Assembly: GCA_031273735.1 (NCBI GenBank)
Contig: JAISRI010000067.1
Location: 1 to 11,546, forward strand
Reading direction: 5' to 3'
Length of the DNA: 11,546 nucleotides
Origin: Helicobacteraceae bacterium
Lineage (GTDB): Bacteria; Campylobacterota; Campylobacteria; Campylobacterales; SZUA-545
In this document: one piece after another, positions 1 to 6,465 of the stretch
Position numbering within the stretch: the stretch's first letter is position 1
How the letters are laid out: each line of letters opens with the position of its first letter
The notes under the pieces: generated by a model
Told to the model about the DNA's origin: nothing
Seen by the model: only the letters and a program-made list of their open reading frames with translations
Database searches by the model: none
Translations under genes and position numbers: made by a program

Positions 1-747
1 GAGCGCTCGAAAACTTCCAATAGCGCCGAAGGCTACGATTCCTCCTTTTCAAGCGCCGTTAATACCCGCGTCAGTCAAACTCTTAGCGGCGTAACGATTA
101 CCGAACGCTACTACGACGAGAAAAACGAGCTTTACTACGCTTTGGCGGTTTTGGATCGCGCGAAAGCCGCGCAAACTCTTACGATGGAGCTTTCGCAAAA
201 AGAGCTTTCGATGGACGAGCTGTTAAACGAAGCGCACGAGGAGAAGGACGCTCTTGATCGGCTCAGACTGCTAAACGAAGCGTCTAAGTTTGCCGCCGAA
301 CGCCGCGAAATCGCCGCGCTTTTGAACGCTATCGGAGATATACCGCGCCCCGTTTTTTCGGGGGTCGAAAAGGATATTATCAGCCTTAAACGCGCCGCTT
401 TACGCTCTATCAAGTTTTCTATTAACGGCGATTACGAAGGCAAACGTTTGCTCGCCGAAGCGATCAGCGCGGCGGGCTTTACGCAAACCGAACAATCCAA
501 AAGCGACTACGAAGCCGTAGGCTATTTCAAAAGCTCTCTTCGCTCCGATAACGGCTGGCAGTGGGCGCTCGCGAAGCTAGAAACCGAGATTGTCGATTTT
601 CGCGACGGCGCGACGCGCCATATTTTCACCTTTGAAGCCGAAGAGTCTTCGCAAGATAAGCAAACCGCGCAAGATCGCGCCTTTAAGAAATTGCAAAATC
701 AGCTTGCGGATAACCTCCTTAACGCGGTATTGACGGGGCATAAATAG
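1..747 (+). CDS. LPP20-domain protein, 5' end outside window
   Basis: The frame is open from base 1 to the TAG at 745-747, giving 248 residues, so the true start lies upstream. A TTG at 142 could be read as a start, but the 47 codons before it are clearly coding (a run ending in ITERYYDEKNELYYALAVLDR), so it is internal. The segment V-S-Q-T-L-S-G-V-T-I-T-E-x-Y-Y-D followed by LYYALAVLDRAKAA matches what I know of the LPP20 family, outer-membrane or periplasmic lipoproteins common in Campylobacterota. The middle is a charged, probably helical stretch (residues about 60-110 of the fragment). The last 100 residues form an alpha/beta-looking domain with DYEAVGYFKSS and a Trp-rich patch, which often follows LPP20 domains. 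Any signal peptide or lipobox would be upstream and cannot be checked. The exact role is unknown; envelope localisation is inferred from the family. Confidence 0.7.
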   Translation, partial: ERSKTSNSAEGYDSSFSSAVNTRVSQTLSGVTITERYYDEKNELYYALAVLDRAKAAQTLTMELSQKELSMDELLNEAHEEKDALDRLRLLNEASKFAAERREIAALLNAIGDIPRPVFSGVEKDIISLKRAALRSIKFSINGDYEGKRLLAEAISAAGFTQTEQSKSDYEAVGYFKSSLRSDNGWQWALAKLETEIVDFRDGATRHIFTFEAEESSQDKQTAQDRAFKKLQNQLADNLLNAVLTGHK

Positions 748-786
748 TCGTGTTTTTAGTAGCCGTTTAAGGATAGTTTCGCTGTA

Positions 787-823
787 ATGACTTCCGTCAA
801 ATCCATTTTTACAAGGAGGTCAT
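787..823 (+). promoter_or_regulatory. Hairpin that could cover the SD of the poly-G lipoprotein gene
   Basis: ATGACTTCC (787-795) can pair with GGAGGTCAT (815-823): nine pairs including one G-U, with a 19-nt loop. The 3' arm contains most of the Shine-Dalgarno AAGGAGGT (813-820) and ends two bases before the ATG at 825. A weaker 4-bp hairpin (TGAC 788-791 with GTCA 796-799) uses the same 5' arm and would exclude the long one. This is seen directly as base complementarity; control of translation is inference. Confidence 0.45.
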
Positions 824-824
824 A

Positions 825-1502
825 ATGAGCGGCGGTCTTAAACTAACGCTTATTGGTTTAGCGGCGAGCGTTTCGCTCTTTTTTAGCGGTTGCGGCGGTA
901 GTTCCTCTGGGGGGGGGGGTAGCGTCTCGTTAGATCAACTCCTCTCTAAGTTTCCCCAAATCGACGAAAGCGGTTTACAAATAACAGAACAAGCGGGAGA
1001 CAAGTGGCATTCAACGTCGCTTGACGAGATAAACGGTTTTGAAACTCGGTTACTGAGCGAATCGTTTGTTATCGGCAATCCTCCTTCCTATCTTACCAAC
1101 AGCTGCGAAGAGTTTGACGCGGACGATTTTTATAAGCAAAACGCCAAAGGCGATCTACTTGCGTGTGCGGGCTTATGGAATCTTGGCGGCGGCGAATACG
1201 AGATCGACGTAGCGTTGGTTAGCCTCGATGGTTCGCATACGCCTACCGATTCGGATATTAGCGACGTATTTGGCGGTATTAACGGACGCGCCGCAGTTGC
1301 GGTTAGATCGATTACGTATCAGGCAAGTTCTTACTCGCAAGCGCAGGAAAAGCTTGACGCATATATTGTCTCTCTTCAAAACGCTGGCTTTGAATGCGGT
1401 TACGAATATTGCTTCAAAGAAAGCGGCGATCAGATTTTGGAGGCGGAAGGTTACGTTAGCGGCAATGTCATTTCTGTAAGGCTGTGGTGGTTCATAGATT
1501 AG
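825..1502 (+). CDS. Putative lipoprotein with phase-variable poly-G tract
   Basis: The product is a 225-residue exported protein of unknown function. The ATG follows a perfect Shine-Dalgarno AAGGAGGT with a 4-nt spacer. The N-terminus is a lipoprotein signal: a positively charged start, a hydrophobic stretch LIGLAASVSLFF, and a lipobox FSGC with the lipidated cysteine at residue 23. A flexible Gly/Ser linker follows (GGSSSGGGGS), and part of it is encoded by a run of 11 G. The mature part has four further cysteines, including the pair C-x4-C in FECGYEYC near residues 190-195. The C-terminal motif with LDAYIVSLQNAGFEC and W-W-F near the end resembles repeat units of other small bacterial lipoproteins, but I do not recognise the family. 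In the sequenced state the gene is in frame. A one-base change in the tract in either direction stops translation within a few codons, before any of the mature domain. Confidence 0.8.
   Translation: MSGGLKLTLIGLAASVSLFFSGCGGSSSGGGGSVSLDQLLSKFPQIDESGLQITEQAGDKWHSTSLDEINGFETRLLSESFVIGNPPSYLTNSCEEFDADDFYKQNAKGDLLACAGLWNLGGGEYEIDVALVSLDGSHTPTDSDISDVFGGINGRAAVAVRSITYQASSYSQAQEKLDAYIVSLQNAGFECGYEYCFKESGDQILEAEGYVSGNVISVRLWWFID
909..919 (+). repeat. Homopolymeric G11 tract (putative contingency locus)
   Basis: Eleven consecutive G lie inside the lipoprotein gene, covering three GGG codons and the first two bases of a GGT. With 11 G the frame is open. With 10 G the frame reads GTA GCG TCT CGT then TAG. 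With 12 G the codon after the tract is TAG at once. Poly-G tracts of eight or more are known slipped-strand phase-variation switches in Campylobacter and Helicobacter; that this one is variable is inferred from its length and position. Confidence 0.8.
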
Positions 1503-1563
1503 CGGCGGCACGGTTGGCGCGCAATAACGGCTTACTTGGAGCGCTTTTTGCTTTTTGCGCGGT

Positions 1564-2028
1564 ATGAAGACGGTTAAAGTTTTGTCGGCGGTCGTTTTGT
1601 TGGCTTTAACGCCTATGATCGCGGCGGATTCCGATATGGTTTCGTCGCGGGATCTCGCGGATTTTTATCTCTCCGATAAACTCAAAGAGGAGATCAAAGC
1701 CGCGATCACCGCCGATATAAACGCCTCGCTGGAGGGGGCGAAAACCGAGCTTTTAGAGCGGCTTCGCGCGGAAAACGAACGATCGCGCCGCTTTGACGTC
1801 GCGCAAATAGAAGAGCTTTCGCGTCAGATCGCAAAGCTAAAAGAGGAGATCGATTTTGCCAGAGAGCTTGCGGTGGATTCAAACTATATGCGAAACTCCA
1901 ACGACGACGTAGTTTTTAATCTACAAAAACGCTTCGACGAGATTAACGATCGTATTAAAGCGCTAGAGTTAAAAGTAAATCAAGAACCAACGCCTCCAGA
2001 GCTACCTGTCGGAGGACGCAAACTGTAG
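1564..2028 (+). CDS. Small exported coiled-coil protein
   Basis: The product is 154 residues from the ATG at 1564. A TTG at 1555 would add three residues (MRG) and cannot be excluded; neither start has a good Shine-Dalgarno (GGAG at 1538-1541 is 13 nt from the TTG and 22 nt from the ATG). Residues 1-21 form a Sec-type signal peptide (MKTVKVL, hydrophobic VVLLALTPMIAA). Residues about 35-135 are strongly helical and rich in Glu, Lys, Arg and Leu with heptad spacing (for example IEELSRQIAKLKEEI), so a periplasmic coiled coil, probably oligomeric, is likely. The tail is proline-rich (QEPTPPELP). No catalytic motif or lipobox is visible and no cysteine is present. The gene follows the poly-G lipoprotein in the same direction with a 61-bp gap, so co-transcription is possible. 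I do not recognise the family. Confidence 0.7.
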   Translation: MKTVKVLSAVVLLALTPMIAADSDMVSSRDLADFYLSDKLKEEIKAAITADINASLEGAKTELLERLRAENERSRRFDVAQIEELSRQIAKLKEEIDFARELAVDSNYMRNSNDDVVFNLQKRFDEINDRIKALELKVNQEPTPPELPVGGRKL

Positions 2029-2280
2029 AAAGCCGCGTTTTGCAAACAAACGCCGCGATCGCTTATTTCTAACCCGCCTTTTATAAAGAAAACCCCGCCA
2101 AACAAGCGCGCAAGTTTTCGATAGCCCGTTAAAACCTGATCCGCGCCGTTCTTTGATAAAACTCTAGCAAAATATAGAACAGAAAATTTGCAAATTAAAG
2201 CGGCTTAGTTTATAATTGCGACCTGTAATACGCAGTTCGCTTGACAAACTACACAATACGATTTCCCAAAAGGAGGACAG
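2029..2280. other. 252-bp intergenic region
   Basis: No convincing gene or RNA is seen here. The left half contains a weak 6-bp hairpin (GCGTTT 2035-2040 with AAACGC 2048-2053) without a proper U-tract, and one GCGATCGC (2055-2062). The right half, from about 2155, is AT-rich and holds the promoter of the downstream 73-residue gene. Confidence 0.5.
2211..2216 (+). promoter_or_regulatory. Putative sigma-70 -10 box (TATAAT)
   Basis: A perfect TATAAT, preceded by TTAGTT and by AT-rich sequence, stands 65 bp before the ATG at 2281. There is no good -35 box at the right distance, which fits the housekeeping promoters described for Campylobacterota, where the -10 dominates. A TTGACA at 2241-2246 lies downstream and has no matching -10 box. 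The expected start of transcription is near 2223, giving a leader of about 58 nt. Confidence 0.5.
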
Positions 2281-2502
2281 ATGAATATGGACGGCGGCAA
2301 ATCTTACGAGTTTAACGAGATTGCCAAACGGTTGAACATCGCCCAAAAAGACGCGATCGCGGCGTTTGAAAGCGGAATCCGCAAAATGCAGATTATCGCG
2401 ATAAAAAACAAAGACCTCTATCCCGATATTTACGAGTGGTTTTGTATGGCGTTGCAACGAGAGCAACAAAGAGCCAGAAGAAACGCCAAAAAGAGCGACT
2501 AA
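2281..2502 (+). CDS. Small protein with sigma-70 region 4-like helix-turn-helix
   Basis: The product has 73 residues. The start is set by a strong AGGAGG at 2271-2276, four bases before the ATG; a second ATG at 2287 has a 10-nt spacing and is possible. Residues 9-42 (YEFNEIAKRLNIAQKDAIA followed by AFESGIRKMQ) follow the pattern of sigma-70 region 4, as in E-I-A-x-x-L-x-I-x-x-x-x-V-x-x-x-x-x-x-A-x-x-K-L: a first helix with EIAKRLNI, a turn, then a recognition helix and the 'GIRKM' ending. The rest (YPDIYEWFCMALQREQQRARR) is a basic helix. The regions that bind core polymerase are absent, so it is more likely a small DNA-binding regulator or sigma-like adaptor than a sigma factor. It has its own promoter and is convergent with polA. 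The HTH reading is from sequence pattern only. Confidence 0.7.
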   Translation: MNMDGGKSYEFNEIAKRLNIAQKDAIAAFESGIRKMQIIAIKNKDLYPDIYEWFCMALQREQQRARRNAKKSD

Positions 2503-2507
2503 GGCGG

Positions 2508-2534
2508 CGCGGATCGCAAAAAGGCGGATCCGCG
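2508..2534. terminator. Inverted repeat between convergent genes, possible terminator
   Basis: CGCGGATC (2508-2515) and GATCCGCG (2527-2534) form a perfect 8-bp stem with an 11-nt loop, five bases after the stop of the sigma-4-like gene and 45 bp beyond the stop of polA. Only TTTAAC follows on the plus strand. On the minus strand the run of T lies inside the loop. It is well placed for a bidirectional transcription end, but the missing U-tract makes Rho-independent termination uncertain. Confidence 0.35.
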
Positions 2535-2578
2535 TTTAACGAGCGCGATTTGATAAAGGGCGCTAAAAGGGATTACGG

Positions 2579-5296
2579 TTATTTTAAGTCCGCCCAATTT
2601 TTTGCGCGCGAAAGCGAAACTTCCAGCGGGACGTTTAGCGCGTATGCGTTTTGCATTTCGCGCTTGATAGTTTCCGCCGCTTTGTCCGCGTCCTCTTCTG
2701 TAGTTTCAAATAGCAGTTCGTCGTGGATTTGCAACGCCATTTTTACGCGGCTATTTTCCTTAAAAACGCGATTTATATTAAGCATCGCGAGCTTGATCAG
2801 ATCTGCCGCGCTACCCTGAAAGCGCGTATTGACCGCTTCGCGCTCGAAACGGGCGACGTGCTGATCGCGGGCGTTTTCAAAATCAAAATATCTTCTGCGC
2901 CCAAGCAAAGTAGAAACGTAGCCATACGAATGAGCGTCGCGCTTAAGGCTTTCTATGTATGCCTTAATCGTAGGAAATTTGGCGAAATAATCTTCGATTA
3001 CCCGTTTAGCTTCGGCGGGGCTTATACCTATGTCGGCGGAAAGTTTGCGTTGCCCCATTCCATAAATTAGCCCAAAATTAACGCTCTTTGCGATATGTCT
3101 CGATTCGTTTGCCTTGTCGCCAAATAACGCCTTAGCCGTTTCAAGGTGAATATCGCGGCGGTTTTTGAACGCCTCTATTAACGTCTGATCGCCGCTAAAA
3201 TGCGCCAATAATCTTAACTCGATCTGCGAATAATCGGCGCTTAGAAATATAAAGCCTTTTTTTGCGATAAAACCGCGTCTTATCTGTCGTCCCGTTTCGG
3301 TGCGCGCAGGGATATTTTGTAGGTTCGGTTCGCTAGAGCTTAATCTGCCCGTCGCCGTGCCGACTTGCGAAAAATGCGTATGCACGCGCTTTGAACGTTG
3401 CGCGATCGCGATAAAGGGTTCGATATAGGTCGATCGCAACTTGGCAAGTTCGCGGTAATTAAGCAGTTCGTTGACGATCGGGTGTTCCGCGCTTAAAGCG
3501 GATAAAACCGATTCGTCCGTGCTGTAGCCGCCGCCTTTTTTCGTTTTTTTACCGCTGGGCAGTTTAAGTCTTTCAAAAAGAACGACGCCTAATTGTTGCG
3601 TGGAATTGAGGTTGAAACTTTCGCCCGCAAGCGCGTAAATACGATCGGTTAAAGAGGCGATCTCTTCTTGCATTTTTGAGTGTAAAGAGGCGAAAAATGG
3701 CGCGTCTATCTCTAAACCCGTATCTTCAAGCTCTTGTAAAACGCGCATAAACGATATTTCAACCTCTAGCAAGATTTTTAACGCCGCCTCGTTTAAGGTT
3801 TTTAAGCGTTCTAGTAAGATCGGATATAACCTTAGCGTCATCACCGCGTCTTCGCTGGCGTATCGGCACGCGGTAGATAGTTCTACCTCGCTAAAATTAT
3901 TTAAGCCTTTCGTTACGCTTTTGAAGCTAATCATCTCGTGGTTTAGATAGTTTTTTGCAAGCTCGTCTAACCCTACGGGTTTTTCTGGGTCGATCAGCCA
4001 CGCTATTAACATAGTATCGTTTTCGATCGCAAGATTATTTATGCCCAGCGAATGGTTAAGAATATGCAGATCAAACTTAAGATTCTGTCCGATGATTTTC
4101 GCTTTTGAGAATATTTTTTTGATCGCCTCTTTCGCGCATTCGATCGATATTTGCGCGGGCGCTCCCAAATAGCGGTGTCCTACGGCGGCGTAATATCCGA
4201 TCTCTTCGCTCCAAGCAAAGCTAAACCCCGTCAGACGAGCGGCGCGAACGTCCAGACTGTCCGTTTCCGTATCAAAAGCGACGATCGCGTTTTTCGGTAT
4301 TGCGTCGATCGTATCTAAAAGAGTTTTTTCGTCGGTAATCAAAACGCTTTCAAAGGGCGCGGCGGCGATCTTTGGCTCGTCGTCAAAAAGGTTGCGATCG
4401 CTACGGTTTTTATAGGTTTTCTTAGCGTCTATCGCCTCTGTTTGCGCATTTTTTTCGGCGCGCTTTAACGCCGCTCTTATATCATATTTTGCAAGCTCGT
4501 CCGCAATACTGAAAATAGGATCGCTAGGAATTGCGAAACTCTCGTAATCTAACTTATCGATCGCCGTTTTGTCTAGCGTAACTAATTGGCGTGATAAAAA
4601 CGCCTCTTGTTTACTCTCTATCAATAGGTTTCTTACTCTTTCGGGCATAATTTTATCGATATTTTTATAGATATTTTCCAATGTTTTATATTCGTTGATC
4701 AGCTTTGCCGCTCCCTTTTCTCCTATGCCTTTTACGCCCGGCACGTTATCGGAGCTATCGCCTAAAATCGCCTGAAACTCGATAAAATCTTTCGGCTCTA
4801 CGCCGAACTTTTCAACGCACGCTTTAGCGTCGATCACGCGCTGCTTCATCGGATCGAAAACGGAGATTTTATCGCCGTCGATTAACTGATACATATCTTT
4901 ATCGCCGCTGATAATGCGAGAGAAATAGCCGTCGGATTTTGCCTTGCTCGCGATCGAGGCGATTATGTCGTCGGCTTCAAAACCGCTCTTTCGCGCCAGC
5001 GCGAAGCCCATCTTTTCGATCCACTCGAGCGCGATTGGTATTTGCAAAAGTAGCGCCTCGTCTGGCGGTTTGCGGTTTGCCTTGTAGTCTGCGTAGATCG
5101 TATGGCGAAAACTTTTTTCGGGGCTCTCGGCGGTAAAAACTATGTAATCGCCGTTATCTTTGACGACGCGACCGATAAAGTTAATAAAACCCGTAAGCAA
5201 GCCCGTCGGAAAACCGCTTTTGTCCGTTAGCGGCGGCAAGGCGTGATAACTGCGAAAGAAAAAGCCAAACGTGTCGATGATAGCGATTGTTTTCAT
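2579..5296 (-). CDS. polA: DNA polymerase I
   Basis: The 905-residue product is the usual length for a three-domain Pol I, which fills gaps in repair and removes RNA primers from Okazaki fragments. The 5' nuclease (about 1-290) keeps its acidic residues: IIDTF at 6-10, FEADD at 106-110, GDKD at 131-134, DSSDN at 180-184, with the helix-hairpin-helix VPGVKGIGEKGA. The 3'-5' exonuclease (about 315-500) has all three DEDD motifs: FDTETD at 341-346, GQNLKFD at 403-409 and YASEDAV at 479-485, so proofreading should be active. The polymerase has motif A (SADYSQIELR, 686-695), motif B (RHIAKSVNFGLIYG, 733-746) and motif C (QIHDELLFE, 856-864). The ATG gives the expected N-terminus. No Shine-Dalgarno is visible; a small hairpin (AGAAG/CTTCT) lies a few bases before the start. 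A terminator-like hairpin separates it from the upstream TPR gene, so it may be transcribed on its own. Confidence 0.97.
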   Translation of the reverse strand: MKTIAIIDTFGFFFRSYHALPPLTDKSGFPTGLLTGFINFIGRVVKDNGDYIVFTAESPEKSFRHTIYADYKANRKPPDEALLLQIPIALEWIEKMGFALARKSGFEADDIIASIASKAKSDGYFSRIISGDKDMYQLIDGDKISVFDPMKQRVIDAKACVEKFGVEPKDFIEFQAILGDSSDNVPGVKGIGEKGAAKLINEYKTLENIYKNIDKIMPERVRNLLIESKQEAFLSRQLVTLDKTAIDKLDYESFAIPSDPIFSIADELAKYDIRAALKRAEKNAQTEAIDAKKTYKNRSDRNLFDDEPKIAAAPFESVLITDEKTLLDTIDAIPKNAIVAFDTETDSLDVRAARLTGFSFAWSEEIGYYAAVGHRYLGAPAQISIECAKEAIKKIFSKAKIIGQNLKFDLHILNHSLGINNLAIENDTMLIAWLIDPEKPVGLDELAKNYLNHEMISFKSVTKGLNNFSEVELSTACRYASEDAVMTLRLYPILLERLKTLNEAALKILLEVEISFMRVLQELEDTGLEIDAPFFASLHSKMQEEIASLTDRIYALAGESFNLNSTQQLGVVLFERLKLPSGKKTKKGGGYSTDESVLSALSAEHPIVNELLNYRELAKLRSTYIEPFIAIAQRSKRVHTHFSQVGTATGRLSSSEPNLQNIPARTETGRQIRRGFIAKKGFIFLSADYSQIELRLLAHFSGDQTLIEAFKNRRDIHLETAKALFGDKANESRHIAKSVNFGLIYGMGQRKLSADIGISPAEAKRVIEDYFAKFPTIKAYIESLKRDAHSYGYVSTLLGRRRYFDFENARDQHVARFEREAVNTRFQGSAADLIKLAMLNINRVFKENSRVKMALQIHDELLFETTEEDADKAAETIKREMQNAYALNVPLEVSLSRAKNWADLK

Positions 5297-5320
5297 ATAA
5301 GAAGTTTAGCGAGCGCTTCT

Positions 5321-5357
5321 AAAAACCGCGAAGCGCCCTTGTAATTTACGCGGTTTT
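5321..5357 (-). terminator. Rho-independent-like terminator after the TPR gene
   Basis: On the minus strand, directly after the TGA of the TPR gene, AAAACCGCG (5357-5349) pairs with CGCGGTTTT (5330-5322) in a perfect 9-bp stem, and the 3' arm ends in a run of five T (5325-5321). The loop is long (18 nt). The position and U-rich end fit an intrinsic terminator that would insulate polA from the genes upstream. Confidence 0.55.
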
Positions 5358-5358
5358 A

Positions 5359-5835
5359 TCAGTAATAGCCATACTGATTCATATATTCCAAAAGCCCGCA
5401 ATCGCCAAGCTCGCAAGCCTTTTTAGCGTCGAGGCGCGCGCTTCTTGAATCGCCCATATCGTTATAGGCAAGTCCGCGTCCGTTATACGCGCCGATCAAT
5501 TTCTCGTTGATTTTTAACGCCCGCGTAAAGTCCTCGATCGCCTCGCCGTAATCGCCAAGAACATAGCGCGCTCCCGCGCGACCGATATAGGCGTCCGCGT
5601 CGTTTGGATTGGACTCGATCGCTTTATCGTAGCTTACGATCGCGATCTGATGGCTACATAGATCGGAGTAATAAAGCGCTCCGCTTTTGGGATAGCTCGC
5701 CGCGTTTGGATCGGCTTCGACTTTTTTCTTGTAATCGTCAATCGCCGATTGACATTGACTCGGAACGCTCGATAACCCGCCGTTTGCGGCAAACGCAAGA
5801 ACGCCCCACGCGCAATACATCAAAACCGCTTTCAT
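5359..5835 (-). CDS. Exported tetratricopeptide-repeat (TPR) protein
   Basis: The product has 158 residues from the ATG at 5835. A TTG at 5841 would add two residues, but AAAAAGG stands at a good distance from the ATG, so the ATG is preferred. Residues 1-17 look like a Sec signal peptide (MKAVLMYCAWGVLAFAA). Residues about 45-146 hold TPR units with typical positions, clearest in A-I-E-S-N-P-N-D-A-D-A-Y-I-G-R-A followed by LGDYGEAIEDFTRALKIN and AYNGRGLAYNDMGD. Such units form helical scaffolds for protein-protein contacts, and the location would be the periplasm. Cysteines in the mature part (about residues 28, 55, 140 and 145) could form disulfides, for example within ACELGDC. The partner is unknown. 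A TATACT box lies about 25 bp upstream and a terminator follows the stop, so it can be a single-gene unit. Confidence 0.8.
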   Translation of the reverse strand: MKAVLMYCAWGVLAFAANGGLSSVPSQCQSAIDDYKKKVEADPNAASYPKSGALYYSDLCSHQIAIVSYDKAIESNPNDADAYIGRAGARYVLGDYGEAIEDFTRALKINEKLIGAYNGRGLAYNDMGDSRSARLDAKKACELGDCGLLEYMNQYGYY

Positions 5836-5859
5836 TAACAACGCCTTTTTAAGCAGAAT

Positions 5860-5865
5860 AGTATA
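5860..5865 (-). promoter_or_regulatory. Putative -10 box of the TPR gene (TATACT)
   Basis: On the minus strand TATACT is found 24 bp before the ATG at 5835. The expected transcript start near 5853 leaves room for the AAAAAGG ribosome binding site. No matching -35 box is seen. Confidence 0.4.
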
Positions 5866-5917
5866 GCGTTTTTTGAAGGGCTTGTATGATTTAGATTGCT
5901 TTCAGAAAGAATGGCGG

Positions 5918-6373
5918 CTATTTTTTCGGCTTTTTAAAATGTAGCCAGACGATCCACACGATTGAGCAGTCGATCAAAACGTCCGCGAGGTTGAACACCG
6001 CGAATTCAAAGCCGTAATGCCAAAAAACGTAATCGACAACGCCGCCGTGCGCGAAACGATCGACTAGATTTGAACAGCCCGCGCCCAATAAAACGCCCAG
6101 CGGCGCTCCGTATTGATCGACTAGCTTCGCCCAAAAAACGTAAAAAATCGCGCCAGCGATCAGCAAAATCTCTAGATATTTCAGCCATTCGCCCAAAGAG
6201 GCAAAAAGCGAAAACGCCACGCCCTTGTTAAAAACCAAGACGATCGATAGGGCTTCGCTCTCCCATCTAAAGCCGCTTAAAATCGCAAGTTTTACCGGCT
6301 GATCGATCGCGATCGCGCAGATAAACGCAAGACAAAAAATCGCCGTCGATCGGCTGATATTGCGAAAGTTCAT
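5918..6373 (-). CDS. lspA: Lipoprotein signal peptidase (signal peptidase II)
   Basis: The 151-residue product is an inner-membrane aspartic protease that removes the signal peptide from prolipoproteins after diacylglyceryl transfer. It has the usual four membrane segments: about 10-28, 58-80, 88-100 and 124-144. The conserved blocks are IDQPVK (23-28), VFNKGVAFSL (47-56), GAGCSNLVDRFAHGGVVDYV (97-116) and FNLADVLI (127-134). The two catalytic aspartates are D114 (VVDY) and D131 (NLAD). The length is normal and the C-terminus ends in lysines on the cytoplasmic side. The ATG has AAAAGGA about 10 nt upstream. Its substrates would include the poly-G lipoprotein encoded at the left of the window. 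The neighbours are not involved in lipoprotein processing. Confidence 0.96.
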   Translation of the reverse strand: MNFRNISRSTAIFCLAFICAIAIDQPVKLAILSGFRWESEALSIVLVFNKGVAFSLFASLGEWLKYLEILLIAGAIFYVFWAKLVDQYGAPLGVLLGAGCSNLVDRFAHGGVVDYVFWHYGFEFAVFNLADVLIDCSIVWIVWLHFKKPKK

Positions 6374-6400
6374 TATAGATTTTTCCTTTTGAAAGGCGGC

Positions 6401-6406
6401 ATTTTA
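6401..6406 (-). promoter_or_regulatory. Putative -10 box of lspA (TAAAAT)
   Basis: On the minus strand TAAAAT stands 27 bp before the lspA ATG, in the short gap shared with the divergent gene at 6466. The expected start of transcription is near 6394, upstream of the AAAAGGA site. There is no clear -35 box. Confidence 0.35.
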
Positions 6407-6434
6407 GCGCATTCGCATAAAAGCGTTACGGCGC

Positions 6435-6440
6435 TAGAAT
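6435..6440 (+). promoter_or_regulatory. Putative -10 box of the 6466 gene (TAGAAT)
   Basis: TAGAAT on the plus strand lies 25 bp before the ATG at 6466 and would give a leader of about 20 nt that contains the AGAAGG ribosome binding site. It faces the opposite way from the lspA promoter, so the two genes are divergent. Confidence 0.35.
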
Positions 6441-6465
6441 GGTTCATTTTTTCAGAAGGCAAAAG

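Noticed and set aside
142..747. TTG at 142 as the start of the first gene
   Set aside because: The same frame is open back to base 1, and the residues before 142 carry part of the LPP20 pattern.
2035..2053. Hairpin after the coiled-coil gene as a terminator
   Set aside because: The stem is only six pairs and there is no U-tract after it (CGCGATCGC follows). Termination cannot be supported.
2241..2246. TTGACA as a -35 box for the 73-residue gene
   Set aside because: There is no -10-like sequence 16-18 bp downstream, and that position would fall close to the ribosome binding site. The upstream TATAAT is a better promoter.
2436..3070. Plus-strand open frames over the 3' part of polA
   Set aside because: They lie opposite polymerase motifs B and C, which are clearly coding on the minus strand, and show no domain of their own.
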